Positions 1-8,152 of a stretch of 64,000 nt of DNA are shown in pieces. The notes under the pieces were generated by a model that saw nothing but the letters and a program-made list of their open reading frames with translations, was not told where the DNA came from and searched no databases. Both the position numbers and the translations under genes were made by a program. This DNA comes from BP-464 sp045805505 (lineage in GTDB: Bacteria; Actinomycetota; Thermoleophilia; Solirubrobacterales; Solirubrobacteraceae): positions 1-64,000 of the forward strand of contig JBJMLA010000162.1 in NCBI GenBank assembly GCA_045805505.1, written 5' to 3'. Positions within the stretch are counted from its first letter, which is position 1. Every line of letters starts with the position of its first letter.

Positions 1-792
1 CCGGGCGAGCTGGGCCGCGGCGGCCGGGGCGGGTGCCACGTGGTGCGGCGTGAAGGGCAGGCGGCCGGCCGTCCCCGTCGCGACGGCGCCCGCGGCGAGG
101 ACGCCGGCGCCGAGCTTGGCCGCGGTCGCGCCGATGCCCGCTCCGCCGAGCACGGAGGCGCCGACCGGCTCGCCGCCGCCGGCCATCGCCAGGCGCATCA
201 TCAACCCGTAGGGCGTGACGGCAGAGACCACCGCCCGCACGGTGGCCCGCGCGCGATGCACGTGCTGGCGGGCGGTGCCGGGGGAGACGCCCAGCGTTCC
301 GGCGATCTCGGCGTGCGAACGACCCTCCAGGGCGCGCAGCGTCAGCGCGTCGCGCTGGGGTTCGGGCAGGCGGGCGATGGCCGCGAGCGCGGCCTGCAGG
401 CGCTCGCGCGTCTCGGCCTCGTGCTCGACCGAGTCGCCGCCCGCCGCCAGCCGCTCGTCGAGCTCGATCTCCTCGCGGCTGGAGCGCAGCACGTTGAGCC
501 CGGCGTTGTGGGCGATCCGGTACAGCCACGGCCGCAGCTGGATGTCGTCGGCGGAGGCCACGAGCGCGGTGTGGGCGTTCAGGAACGCCTGCTGGACGAC
601 GTCCTCGGCCCGCGAGGGGCCGACGATGCGGGCGGCGTAGCGCTGCAGCTCGGACTCGTAGCGGCCGACGACGGCCGCGAACGCGGGGTCGTGCCCGTCG
701 CGCACGAGGGCGACGAGCCGCTCGTCGCTCTGCAGGCGCAGCAGCGACGAGCCGGCCATGCGGGCGGCACCGGATAGAAGGTGAGGTGACAT
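1..792 (-). CDS. ECF-type RNA polymerase sigma factor with hydrophobic C-terminal extension (partial, 3' end off window)
   Basis: The reading frame is open to base 1, giving 264 visible residues and no stop. Residues about 43-103 match sigma-70 region 2, with the acidic RAEDVVQQAF segment and WLYRIAHN. Residues about 132-185 match region 4, with RLPEPQRDALTLR and a helix-turn-helix GRSHAEIAGTLGVSPGTARQHVHRA-like stretch. Such proteins direct RNA polymerase to stress or envelope promoters. After region 4 there is a Gly/Ala-rich hydrophobic stretch (about 197-240) and then a Pro/Ala-rich segment. Most ECF factors end soon after region 4, so this one probably carries a built-in membrane or regulatory extension. 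The start at 792 is preceded by GAGAG; an internal Met at 759 is an alternative. No anti-sigma gene is visible on the upstream side; one could lie beyond the window edge. Confidence 0.85.
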   Translation of the reverse strand, partial: MSPHLLSGAARMAGSSLLRLQSDERLVALVRDGHDPAFAAVVGRYESELQRYAARIVGPSRAEDVVQQAFLNAHTALVASADDIQLRPWLYRIAHNAGLNVLRSSREEIELDERLAAGGDSVEHEAETRERLQAALAAIARLPEPQRDALTLRALEGRSHAEIAGTLGVSPGTARQHVHRARATVRAVVSAVTPYGLMMRLAMAGGGEPVGASVLGGAGIGATAAKLGAGVLAAGAVATGTAGRLPFTPHHVAPAPAAAAQLAR

Positions 793-895
793 TCGTGTCT
801 CTCAGTCATGGACGCCTCGGGGCGCGGAACCTTCCCGCTCGAGACGCCGAAACACGGCTCACCGCCCGATGTGACAACAAGCTGGCGCGCAGGCG

Positions 896-1786
896 CTACG
901 GACCGAAGCGCGACTGCAGCGCCATGACGTTGGCCACGTAGCGCTGGGTCTCGGGCAGCATCCCGATGCTGCGCACCGACGAGGCGCCCTGGTAGTAGCT
1001 CGCCGCGGCCAGCGCCTGGTCGCCGCCGAACTCCTGGAGCAGGTGGCCGAGGTACAGGACGCCCGCGCCGACGTTGTCGATCGCCGAGTTCGGATCGAGC
1101 TGACGGCGGGCCAGGTTGGCCTGCACCCATTCCCAGGTTCCGGGCATCACCTGCATGACGCCGCGGGCGTTGGCGGAGGAGACCATCGCGTTGTTGAAGC
1201 CGCTCTCCTGCCAGCCGATGGCAGCGGCCAGGGAGCCCGGCACGCCGTTGCGCGCGGCGACGGCGTGGATGTCGGCGGCGCTGACCACGCCGGGCGCCGG
1301 AGCGGGCGAGGCCGTCGGGACAGTGGTGGGGGTGGATGAGGCGTTGCCGGCGAGCGGCGCCCCGGTCGGGAGCTTGATCGCGGTGCCGGCGATCAGGAAG
1401 GCGTCGGGGGACAGCCCGTTCATGGCGGCAATCGCGCCGGCGTCGACTCCACTGGACGCGGCGAGTCCCGAGAGGGTGTCGCCCGGCCGCACGGTGTAGG
1501 CACCCATGGGCGGCGGTGCCGCGGCGGAGGTCGTTGCGGCGGGCGCGGCGCTCGCCAGCGATCCGGCGGCCTCGGCCTCGCTGGGGATCTGGATCGTCGC
1601 GCCGAGCACGACCTGGCTGTCCTCGGACAGCCCGTTGAACGCCGCGAGCGAGCGCGTCGTGAAGTTGCTGGCGGCGGCGATCGACCAGAGGGTCTCGCCG
1701 GCCACGACGGTGTGCGGGACGGCGGCGGCGGCCGGCGCGCACAGCACGCAGGCGGCGGCAAGAGCCGTCATGAGGATCCGGGGCAT
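896..1786 (-). CDS. Secreted lytic transglycosylase with two LysM domains
   Basis: A 296-residue protein with a signal peptide (1-22, ending in an Ala run). LysM 1 lies at about 25-68 (HTVVAGETLWSIA) and LysM 2 at about 96-140 (YTVRPGDTLSGLA), joined by Ala/Pro/Thr-rich linkers. Residues 170-290 form an SLT-type lysozyme-like domain with the catalytic Glu at about 194 (GWQES) and the usual GVMQVMPGTW and LAAASYYQG motifs. LysM domains bind peptidoglycan glycan strands and the SLT domain cleaves the MurNAc-GlcNAc bond, so this is an extracellular wall-remodelling enzyme. It stands between the pantothenate operon and the sigma-factor gene, about 100 bp from the latter. It could share a transcript with the sigma factor, but the gap makes separate transcription possible. 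Confidence 0.92.
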   Translation of the reverse strand: MPRILMTALAAACVLCAPAAAAVPHTVVAGETLWSIAAASNFTTRSLAAFNGLSEDSQVVLGATIQIPSEAEAAGSLASAAPAATTSAAAPPPMGAYTVRPGDTLSGLAASSGVDAGAIAAMNGLSPDAFLIAGTAIKLPTGAPLAGNASSTPTTVPTASPAPAPGVVSAADIHAVAARNGVPGSLAAAIGWQESGFNNAMVSSANARGVMQVMPGTWEWVQANLARRQLDPNSAIDNVGAGVLYLGHLLQEFGGDQALAAASYYQGASSVRSIGMLPETQRYVANVMALQSRFGP

Positions 1787-1805
1787 GGGGCGCTCCCTGC
1801 CCTGT

Positions 1806-1831
1806 GCGCGCGCGGTCCATGCCGCGCGCGC
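1806..1831 (-). terminator. GC-only hairpin after panB
   Basis: A perfect 10-bp stem of alternating G and C with a TCCATG loop sits between the panB stop codon and the transglycosylase start. It is well placed to end the pan transcript. It lacks a T tract on the minus strand, so intrinsic termination is uncertain and it may only slow read-through. Confidence 0.35.
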
Positions 1832-1848
1832 GGGGTTACGTCGCCCTG

Positions 1849-2754
1849 CTAGGCGTCTTGCAGCCCGGCGCGGAAGCCGGCGAGCTCGTCCTCGGGAATC
1901 GAGTAGCCGTGCTCGGGCGCCGGGTAGCGCTTGGTGCGCACGTCGTCGGCGAACGCGGTCACGCCCGCGGCCATGTCGTCGAGCAGGTTCGCGTAGCGCT
2001 TGACGAAGCGCGCGCCGAGCCCCTCGCGGATGCCCAGCAGGTCGTGGAACACGAGCACCTGGCCGTCGGTGGCCGGGCCGGCGCCGATGCCGATGACCGG
2101 GATGCTCATCTTCGCCATGAGCTCCTCGCTGACCGCGCTGGGGATCGCCTCGAAGACGATCGAGAAGCAGCCGGCCTCCTGGAGGGCCAGCGCCTCGCGG
2201 GCGACCTTGGCCGCCGCCTCCGCGCTGCGGCCCTGCGCCTTGTAGCCGCCGAGCGCGGTCGCCGTCTGCGGCGTCAGGCCGACGTGACCCATGACCGGGA
2301 TGCCGGCGTTGACGATCGCGCGTGCGCGGGCGACCGACGTCGGGCCGCCGCCCTCGAGCTTGACCGCGTCACAGCCGGCCTCCTTGACGAAGCGGAAGGC
2401 CGTCTCGACCGCCTGCTCGTCGGAGATCTCGTAGGACCCGAACGGCAGGTCGCCGACCAGGAACGGCGTGCGCAGGCCGCGGCGCGCCGCCTTGGCCAGC
2501 ATCAGCAGCTCCTCGAGCGGCACCGGAACCGTCGTCGGGTAGCCCAGCACGGTCATCGCCCCGCTGTCGCCGACGAGCACCATGTCGACTCCGGCCTTCT
2601 CGGCGGCCAGGCCGCTCGGGAAGTCGTAGGCGGTGACCATGACGATCGGCTGGCCGAGCTCCTTCATCTCGAACAGGCGCGGGAGCGTGACCGGCAGGCG
2701 GCCGACGCTGTCGGCGGTGGTGGTGGCGCTGATCTGCGACGGGTGAGCGGACAT
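1849..2754 (-). CDS. panB: 3-methyl-2-oxobutanoate hydroxymethyltransferase
   Basis: A 301-residue cytoplasmic enzyme, slightly longer than typical PanB (about 265-280). It transfers a hydroxymethyl group from methylenetetrahydrofolate to alpha-ketoisovalerate, giving ketopantoate, the first committed step of pantothenate and CoA synthesis. Visible family motifs are MVTAYDFPSGLAAEKAG, the metal-binding MVLVGDSGAMTVLGY segment, MGHVGLTPQ, and SIVFEAIP, which holds the catalytic Glu. It is the last gene of the leftward operon, two bases after panD. All four steps or near-steps of pantothenate formation are together here. The N-terminal 25 residues before the conserved core are extra and probably disordered. 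Confidence 0.97.
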   Translation of the reverse strand: MSAHPSQISATTTADSVGRLPVTLPRLFEMKELGQPIVMVTAYDFPSGLAAEKAGVDMVLVGDSGAMTVLGYPTTVPVPLEELLMLAKAARRGLRTPFLVGDLPFGSYEISDEQAVETAFRFVKEAGCDAVKLEGGGPTSVARARAIVNAGIPVMGHVGLTPQTATALGGYKAQGRSAEAAAKVAREALALQEAGCFSIVFEAIPSAVSEELMAKMSIPVIGIGAGPATDGQVLVFHDLLGIREGLGARFVKRYANLLDDMAAGVTAFADDVRTKRYPAPEHGYSIPEDELAGFRAGLQDA

Positions 2755-2756
2755 GG

Positions 2757-3149
2757 CTAGCGGGCCTCCATGGTCAGCAGGGTGGCGACCTCGGCATCGA
2801 CGTCGATGATCGAGTTGTCGGCGTTGACGTGGACGACGACCGGCTGGTACTCGGCGAGGTCGGCGCGGTCGTAGGAGCCGTAGGAGATGACGATGATGGT
2901 GTCGCCGCGGTGCACGAGCCGCGCGGCCGCGCCGTTGACCTTCATCTCGCCCGAGCCGCGCTCGCCGGCGATCGTGTAGGTCTCGAAGCGCGCGCCGTTG
3001 TCGACGTCGACGATCGCGACCTGCTCGAACTCCATGATGTCGGCGGCCTCCAGGAGGTCGGGATCGATGGTGATCGAGCCGACGTAGTGCAGGTCGCAGT
3101 CGGTCACCGTGGCGCGGTGGATCTTGGACTTGAGCATGGTGCGGTTCAT
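2757..3149 (-). CDS. panD: Aspartate 1-decarboxylase proenzyme
   Basis: A 130-residue protein of usual PanD size. It decarboxylates L-aspartate to beta-alanine, the second precursor of pantothenate. The N terminus (MNRTMLKSKIHRATVT) is that of the family. The self-cleavage site Gly24-Ser25 lies in DLHYVGSITID, where Ser25 becomes the pyruvoyl cofactor of the alpha chain. It overlaps panC by 4 bp, consistent with translational coupling. The start gives exactly the spacing to the processing site seen in E. coli PanD. Confidence 0.97.
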   Translation of the reverse strand: MNRTMLKSKIHRATVTDCDLHYVGSITIDPDLLEAADIMEFEQVAIVDVDNGARFETYTIAGERGSGEMKVNGAAARLVHRGDTIIVISYGSYDRADLAEYQPVVVHVNADNSIIDVDAEVATLLTMEAR

Positions 3150-4000
3150 GTGGATTCCCCTGCGGTGAGAATGGTGTTGTCGATCAGGCGGACGCCGCCG
3201 ACCTGGGCGGCGACCGCGAGCAAGACCTCGCCGGCGATCGTGTCGACCGGGGTGAGGGTGTCGGTGGTGACGAGCTCGAGGTACTCCGGCTCGACGTCGT
3301 AAGGCTCGAAGGCGGCCAGCGCGGCGGCGCGGACCCGGTCGGCGTCGCGCTCGCCGGCGGCGACGGCGTCCTGCGCGGCGCGCAGCGCGCGGCTCAGCGC
3401 AAGAGCATCCTCGCGATGGCCGTTGAGGCGCACGTTGCGGCTCGACAGCGCGAGCCCGTCAGGCTCGCGGACCGTCGGTGCGACGACGATCTGCACCGGC
3501 ATGTCGAGGTCGCGCACCAGCTTGCGGATGACGAGCGCCTGCTGCGCGTCCTTCTGGCCGAAGAAGGCGACGTCCGGGCCGACCATGTTCAGCAGCTTGG
3601 TGACGACCGTCGTGACCCCGTCGAAGTGGCCGACCCCGCGATGCGCGCCCTCGAGGGTCTCGGTGATGCCGCGCACGCCCACGGTCGTGGCGAAGCCCGG
3701 GGGGTAGACCTCGTCGACGGACGGGGCGAAGAGCAGGTCGGCGCCAGCCTCGGCGGCCAGGCCGGCGTCGCGGGCCTCGTCGCGAGGGTAGGCGTCGAGA
3801 TCGGCGGCGTCGTTGAACTGCGCGGGGTTGACGAACAGGGAGACGACGACCTCGTCGCACTCCTGCGCGGCACGCCGGATCAGCGAGGTGTGGCCGTCGT
3901 GGAGGTAGCCCATCGTCGGCACGAGGCCGATCGAGCGGCCCTCGCGGCGCGCGTTGACCAGCGCGGCGCGCAGCTCGGTGATCGTCCGCACGGTCCTCAT
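3146..4000 (-). CDS. panC: Pantothenate synthetase (pantoate-beta-alanine ligase)
   Basis: A 284-residue enzyme that joins pantoate and beta-alanine using ATP through a pantoyl-adenylate intermediate. The nucleotidyl-transferase fold signature is clear: LVPTMGYLHDGHTSLIRRA contains the HxGH motif, followed by FVNPAQFN, FFGQKDAQQ and the ALSSRN loop. It overlaps the upstream reductase-like gene and downstream panD by 4 bp each, so the operon is tightly coupled. Confidence 0.97.
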   Translation of the reverse strand: MRTVRTITELRAALVNARREGRSIGLVPTMGYLHDGHTSLIRRAAQECDEVVVSLFVNPAQFNDAADLDAYPRDEARDAGLAAEAGADLLFAPSVDEVYPPGFATTVGVRGITETLEGAHRGVGHFDGVTTVVTKLLNMVGPDVAFFGQKDAQQALVIRKLVRDLDMPVQIVVAPTVREPDGLALSSRNVRLNGHREDALALSRALRAAQDAVAAGERDADRVRAAALAAFEPYDVEPEYLELVTTDTLTPVDTIAGEVLLAVAAQVGGVRLIDNTILTAGEST

Positions 4001-4692
4001 GCCCGCACGCTCGCCAGTTCGCGGGTGGCGTCGGTGAGCGCGTCGAAGAGCGCCAGGAGGTGCGGCGCCCGGTCCTCGACGGCCTCGCGCTGGCGCTCGA
4101 CGGTGGCCTCGTCACCGCGGGCGATCGGGCCGGTCAGCGCCTGGTCCGGGCCCAGCGCCGCCCAGTTCTCGACGGTCGCCCGCACGAGCGGGACCAGGAG
4201 CTCGCGGCCGGCGCCGGCGGTCGCGAGGACCTGCTCGGCCGCGGCCTCCAGCGTCACCAGGAAGTTCGACGCGATCGACGCCGCGGCGTGGTAGGCGGCA
4301 CGATCGGCGTCGTCGATCTGCACGGCGCGCATCCCGAGGCGGTCGGCCAGTTGCCGTGCCGTGCCGAGCGCGCGAGGGGTCGAGCCGGCGACGGCACAGC
4401 CGGCGCCGGCAAAGCTCGCCCCGTGCTCGGCGACCGTCATCAGCGGATGCAGCGAGAAGGCCTCGTGGGGAGCCAGCGGCGCGAGCGTCGTGGCGCCCGA
4501 GCAGTGGCCGACCAGGCGACCGGGGGCGATCAGGCTCGCGGCGGCGGCGATCTCGGCGTCCGGAACGCAGAGCAGCACCACGTCGGCGCCCGCGCCGTCG
4601 CTCCCGCGGCCCAGTGGCTCGCCGGCGTTCAGCGCAGCAGCAAGCGCTGAGCCCAAGCGGCCGCGCCCGATGACGGTGGTGGTGGCAGTCAA
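3997..4692 (-). CDS. Rossmann/DUF2520 oxidoreductase, candidate ketopantoate reductase (PanG-like)
   Basis: An N-terminal Rossmann fold (VIGRGRLGSALAAAL) precedes an all-alpha DUF2520-type region containing SLHPLMTV and the YHAAASIASNFLV helix. Related Rossmann/DUF2520 proteins stand upstream of panC-panD in mycobacteria, and a similar family (PanG) has been shown elsewhere to reduce ketopantoate to pantoate with NAD(P)H. No panE is visible here, so this gene fills the missing step by context. The ORF can extend upstream to an ATG at 4755. A good promoter (4742-4769) would start RNA inside that extension, so I prefer the TTG at 4692, which places the Rossmann strand at the N terminus. The ribosome site for this TTG is weak. 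Confidence 0.75.
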   Translation of the reverse strand: MTATTTVIGRGRLGSALAAALNAGEPLGRGSDGAGADVVLLCVPDAEIAAAASLIAPGRLVGHCSGATTLAPLAPHEAFSLHPLMTVAEHGASFAGAGCAVAGSTPRALGTARQLADRLGMRAVQIDDADRAAYHAAASIASNFLVTLEAAAEQVLATAGAGRELLVPLVRATVENWAALGPDQALTGPIARGDEATVERQREAVEDRAPHLLALFDALTDATRELASVRA

Positions 4693-4741
4693 GATGTCGG
4701 TCCAGTTCCGCGATGGGATACCGGCGCGTGCTTCTGGGCGA

Positions 4742-4769
4742 AGAGTACCCCCCAAACAGCGAGAAGCAA
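4742..4769 (-). promoter_or_regulatory. Promoter of the pantothenate operon
   Basis: On the minus strand TTGCTT and TACTCT are separated by 16 bases, a good match to a housekeeping -35/-10 pair. The predicted RNA start near 4735 lies upstream of the TTG start of the DUF2520 gene and excludes the longer ATG start. Confidence 0.55.
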
Positions 4770-4819
4770 CACTTATGAACCCGGTGTTCGGTCGCGCACC
4801 CCGGGGTTAGCATCGGGGT

Positions 4820-5488
4820 GTGCCCTCCAGCGAGGAACGGCGGGAAGCCCTCAAGGTCGCCGGCGAGCAGGCGCAGGGCTGCGTCCGCTGCCCGCAGCTG
4901 GCCGAGAGCCGGCGCACGGTGGTCTTCGGGGCGGGCGACGCCGACGCCGACCTGATGTTCATCGGCGAGGCGCCCGGGGCCAGCGAGGACGAGCTCGGGC
5001 TGCCGTTCGTCGGCCAGGCCGGCAAGCTCCTCGAGCGCCTGCTCGAGGAGATCGGGCTGCGCCGCGAGGACGTCTTCATCCAGAACGTCCTGTGCTGCCG
5101 GCCGCCGGGCAACCGCGACCCGCTGCCGGCCGAGATCTCCAACTGCCAGGGCTGGCTGATGGAGAAGGTCCGCCTGGTCGAGCCGCGCGTCATCTGCACG
5201 CTGGGCAACTTCGCGACCAAGCTGCTGCGCGGGGAGCCCACCGGGATCACCCGCCTGCACGGACAGCCGGAGATCCGCGACGTGGCCGGGCGCGTCGTGC
5301 GCCTCTACCCGCTGTTCCATCCGGCCGCGGCGCTCTACACGCCCTCGAACGTCGAGCTGCTGCGCGCGGACTTCGCGCGCATCCCCGAGCTGCTCGCCCT
5401 CGACGCCCCGCAGCAGCCTGGAACGGCGGAGCCCGAGGCGGCGCCGGTGCCCGAAGCCGTCGCGACCGGCCAGCTCGGGCTGTTCTAG
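4820..5488 (+). CDS. Type-4 (iron-sulfur) uracil-DNA glycosylase
   Basis: A 222-residue family-4 UDG, a base-excision repair enzyme removing uracil from DNA. Motif A is GEAPGASEDELGLPFVGQAG, and motif B is represented by LFHPAAAL near residue 176. Four cysteines expected to bind the 4Fe-4S cluster are present: the CVRC pair near residues 21 and 24, one of the CC pair before RPPGNRDP, and the Cys in NCQGW. The chosen start is GTG. The last ~25 residues are Pro/Ala-rich. It is divergent from the pan operon and its stop overlaps the converging acetyltransferase by a few bases. Confidence 0.95.
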   Translation: MPSSEERREALKVAGEQAQGCVRCPQLAESRRTVVFGAGDADADLMFIGEAPGASEDELGLPFVGQAGKLLERLLEEIGLRREDVFIQNVLCCRPPGNRDPLPAEISNCQGWLMEKVRLVEPRVICTLGNFATKLLRGEPTGITRLHGQPEIRDVAGRVVRLYPLFHPAAALYTPSNVELLRADFARIPELLALDAPQQPGTAEPEAAPVPEAVATGQLGLF

Positions 5489-6024
5489 AGCTCGTCCCAG
5501 TCGATCGGCGTCGTGGTGCCGCTCTCCCAGTCGCCGCGCAGGATCGCGTAGCCGATGCCGTCATAGGGGCCACCCTCGCCCGGCCAGGCCTGCCGGAAGA
5601 CGGCCTCCTTGACGTAGCCGCCGCGCGCGAAGACCTTGCGCATGGCGACGTTGTCCTGGCGGGTCTGCCCCTCGATGCGCAGGCGCTCGGGATGGCGTTC
5701 GAAGACCTCGCGCGTGATGTGGCGCAGCGCTTCCAGGCCGATGCCCTGGCCGCGGGCGCGCTCGCGCAGGCGGAAGTCCAGCTGCGGGTCTGAGTGCGGA
5801 TCGTCGAGGTCGTGGGCGGCCACCACGCCGATCACGTCGTCTCCGAGGAGGATCAGGAAGGCCAGTGACCGGCCCGGGACGTAGTGCCCGTGGGCGATCT
5901 CCTCGCGCAGGTCCTCCTCGGTCATCGCCGGCTTGAGTCGGTGGCCCCAGTGCTCGGTCGTCAGGACGTCCAGGAGCGCCGCGTGATCGGCTTCGGGATC
6001 GAGCTCGCGGAACGCGACGGTCAC
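5485..6024 (-). CDS. GNAT family N-acetyltransferase
   Basis: A 179-residue protein with the GNAT acetyl-CoA fold: LIGVVAAHDL-like beta-4 region, then RLRERARGQGIGLEALRHI, which is the R/Q-x-x-G-x-G/A pyrophosphate loop, and a C-terminal NVAMRKVFARGGYVKEA motif. This pattern resembles RimJ/RimL-type enzymes that acetylate protein N termini or small amines; the substrate cannot be told. The GTG start at 6024 overlaps the stop of the upstream peptidase gene in a GTGA pattern, so a long upstream extension of the frame is not used. The C terminus (TTTPIDWDEL) is acidic. Confidence 0.88.
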   Translation of the reverse strand: MTVAFRELDPEADHAALLDVLTTEHWGHRLKPAMTEEDLREEIAHGHYVPGRSLAFLILLGDDVIGVVAAHDLDDPHSDPQLDFRLRERARGQGIGLEALRHITREVFERHPERLRIEGQTRQDNVAMRKVFARGGYVKEAVFRQAWPGEGGPYDGIGYAILRGDWESGTTTPIDWDEL

Positions 6025-6716
6025 AGCGCTCCGCGGAAGCGCGGCCGCACGGTGACGCCGTCGTCGCCCGCCCGCTCGACCAGCCATGCCGCGCCCTCGC
6101 CGTGCACGGCGACGGGCGCTCCGTCGCGCAGCTCGAGCGTCGTGTGCTCGTCGAGACCCCAGCCCGGCCGGCCGTCGCCCGCCCGCACCACCTCGCTGAG
6201 TCGGCTCAGGTTGCCCCACTGCGCGCAGTGCACGTCGATGATCGGCTCGATAAGCGCGAGGCCGGCGCGGATGTCGACCTCGACGAGATCCTCGCCGTTG
6301 TCCTCGTTGCAGACCTGGACGCCGTCGAGCAGGTAGCCGCCGACGAGCGCCACCTCCGAGGCGATCGCCGCCCCGGCGCTGAAGCCGCCGTAGATGGCGT
6401 CCTCGGGCAACCACGACGGATCCGGGCACAGCGCCTCCTGATAGCCCGGGGTCAGCCCGCCGGTCACGTAGACGGCGGCCACCTCGCCGAGGCCCGCCGG
6501 CGGGGAGCCGGGGGAGACGACGTGGATCTCCGGCGCCAGGCCGACGAGCGTCAGCGCCGCGGCGCGCTCCTGCGCGTTGGTGTCCTCGCCCTCGTCGAGC
6601 ACGATCAGCGCGACGTCGTCGCGCCCCGTGGCCAGCACCGCACGGGCGAACGCGGCGTTGGTGGCGTGGGAGCCGTCGGGATCGCGGCCGCCCCCGATCA
6701 GGAAGACGTGGGACAT
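6021..6716 (-). CDS. Peptidase S51 / cyanophycinase-like protein
   Basis: A 231-residue protein with the class I glutamine-amidotransferase-like fold of the S51 family. The nucleophile elbow IYGGFSAGAAI holds the likely catalytic Ser, preceded by VYVTGGLTPGY and followed by DVHCAQWGNLSRL, which supplies a His. Members cleave Asp-X dipeptides or cyanophycin, or are uncharacterised. The start MSHVFLIGGGRDPDG fits the first beta strand. No cyanophycin synthetase is nearby, so a role in small-peptide or surface peptide turnover is as likely. It is coupled to the downstream acetyltransferase by a 4-bp overlap. Confidence 0.8.
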   Translation of the reverse strand: MSHVFLIGGGRDPDGSHATNAAFARAVLATGRDDVALIVLDEGEDTNAQERAAALTLVGLAPEIHVVSPGSPPAGLGEVAAVYVTGGLTPGYQEALCPDPSWLPEDAIYGGFSAGAAIASEVALVGGYLLDGVQVCNEDNGEDLVEVDIRAGLALIEPIIDVHCAQWGNLSRLSEVVRAGDGRPGWGLDEHTTLELRDGAPVAVHGEGAAWLVERAGDDGVTVRPRFRGAL

Positions 6717-6726
6717 GGGGCGGACG

Positions 6727-7077
6727 CTAGTCCAGGACGCTGAACACCGCTCGCGCGCGCACCACTTCCTTGCCGTCGGCACTGACGCGGCAGTCGGCGA
6801 AGGCGAGGCGGCCGCCGAGCTTCTCGATCTCCGTCCGCGCCTCGAGCAGGCTGCCGGGCTTGGCCGGCGCGAGGTAGTCGACCGTCAGCGAGACCGTGAC
6901 GGCGCCGGCGATCTCCTCGGCCTCCGCCGCCACCGCGGCGCCGACGGCGGTGTCGCACAGCGTGGCGATCAGCCCGCCGTGCACGGCGCCCGCGGGGTTG
7001 GCGTGGCGCTCCTCCGTCTGCAATCGCGTGACCCCGTCTCCGTGCTCGACGGGGCCGATGAGCTCCAGGAAGTCCAT
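6727..7077 (-). CDS. PaaI-type hotdog-fold acyl-CoA thioesterase
   Basis: A 116-residue single hotdog domain. The central helix motif HANPAGAVHGGLIATLCDTA is the PaaI/YbgC-like active-site segment (HGG followed by an acidic residue), and SLTVDYLAPAKPG is the typical following strand. It probably hydrolyses a CoA thioester in the cytoplasm; the acyl group is unknown. The upstream part of the frame is poor coding sequence, so the start at MDFLELIGP is chosen. It lies 10 bp after cystathionine lyase/synthase and may be co-transcribed. Confidence 0.88.
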   Translation of the reverse strand: MDFLELIGPVEHGDGVTRLQTEERHANPAGAVHGGLIATLCDTAVGAAVAAEAEEIAGAVTVSLTVDYLAPAKPGSLLEARTEIEKLGGRLAFADCRVSADGKEVVRARAVFSVLD

Positions 7078-7087
7078 GCGAGCGGGG

Positions 7088-8152
7088 CTACCCGATCGCG
7101 GCGCGCAGATCCTCCACGAGGTCACCGGGGTCCTCGATCCCACACGACAGCCGCACGAGGTCGGCCGGCACCGCGGCGGCGGAGCCCTCGACCGACTGAT
7201 GCGTCATGGCCTGCGGGACCTCGATCAGCGACTCGACGCCGCCGAGCGACTCGGCCAGCGTGAACAGCACGGTCGACGACGCGATCCGGACGGCGTCGGC
7301 GTGGCGGAAGCTGACCATCCCGGAGAAGCCGGGCCAGCGGACGTCGCTGACGCCCTCGATGCCGTTGAGCAGCTCGACGACGGCGGCCGCGCTGCGGGCG
7401 TGGGCCTCCATGCGCAGGTGCAGCGTGCGCAGCCCGCGGTGGACGAGGAAGCAGTCGAACGGGCCCGGGACGGCGCCGATCGAGTTCTGCACGAAGCGCA
7501 GCGCCTCGTGGTGCTCGGCCGTCCTGGCGATGGCGGCGCCGCCGACGACGTCGGAGTGCCCGCCGAGGTACTTGGTCGTCGAGTGCACCACGAAGTCGGC
7601 GCCCTCGGCCAGCGGCTGCTGGTTGGCCGGCGTGGCGAACGTGTTGTCGACCGCGACGAGCGCCGGGCCCTTGCGCGCGACCACGCCGGCGATGTCGACG
7701 ACGTTGAGCAGCGGGTTGGTTGGCGTCTCGACCCAGATCAGCTTGGTCTCGGGCCGGACGGCCCGCTCGACCGCGTCGAGATCGGTCTGGTCGACGAGGT
7801 CGTACTGCAGGCCCCAGCGGCTCAGCACCTTGTCGACCAGCCGGTAGGTCCCGCCGTAGAGGTCGGTGGGGAGGATCACGTGCGCGCCGGCCTCGGCGAC
7901 CGTGGTGATCACCGCGTGCTCGGCGGCCAGGCCGCTCGAGAACGCCACGCCCAGGCCGCCCTCGAGCTCGCCGAGCGCGGTCTCGAGCGCCGCGCGCGTG
8001 GGGTTCGCGCTGCGGGAGTAGTCGAAGTCCTCGACGAACTCGCCGGGCGCGGGCTGGCGGTAGGTCGAGGTCTGATGGATCGCCGGGATCACCGAGCCGT
8101 AGCTCGGATCGGGGGTCAGGCCCGCGTGCACGGCGCGCGTGGCGAACTTCAT
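7088..8152 (-). CDS. Cystathionine gamma-lyase/gamma-synthase (PLP)
   Basis: A 354-residue Cys/Met-metabolism PLP enzyme. The PLP lysine is Lys194 in VVHSTTKYLGGHSD, with the SSGLAAEHA and VETPTNPLLN motifs around it. Its coupling by an ATGA overlap to cystathionine beta-synthase argues for the gamma-lyase direction: cystathionine to cysteine, ammonia and 2-oxobutyrate. Sequence alone does not separate lyase from synthase. The short N terminus (MKFATRAVHAG) is usual. Confidence 0.92.
   Translation of the reverse strand: MKFATRAVHAGLTPDPSYGSVIPAIHQTSTYRQPAPGEFVEDFDYSRSANPTRAALETALGELEGGLGVAFSSGLAAEHAVITTVAEAGAHVILPTDLYGGTYRLVDKVLSRWGLQYDLVDQTDLDAVERAVRPETKLIWVETPTNPLLNVVDIAGVVARKGPALVAVDNTFATPANQQPLAEGADFVVHSTTKYLGGHSDVVGGAAIARTAEHHEALRFVQNSIGAVPGPFDCFLVHRGLRTLHLRMEAHARSAAAVVELLNGIEGVSDVRWPGFSGMVSFRHADAVRIASSTVLFTLAESLGGVESLIEVPQAMTHQSVEGSAAAVPADLVRLSCGIEDPGDLVEDLRAAIG

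Noticed and set aside
3997..4755. ATG at 4755 as the start of the DUF2520 gene
   Set aside because: It lies within or upstream of the promoter predicted at 4742-4769, and the added 21 residues have no Rossmann character.
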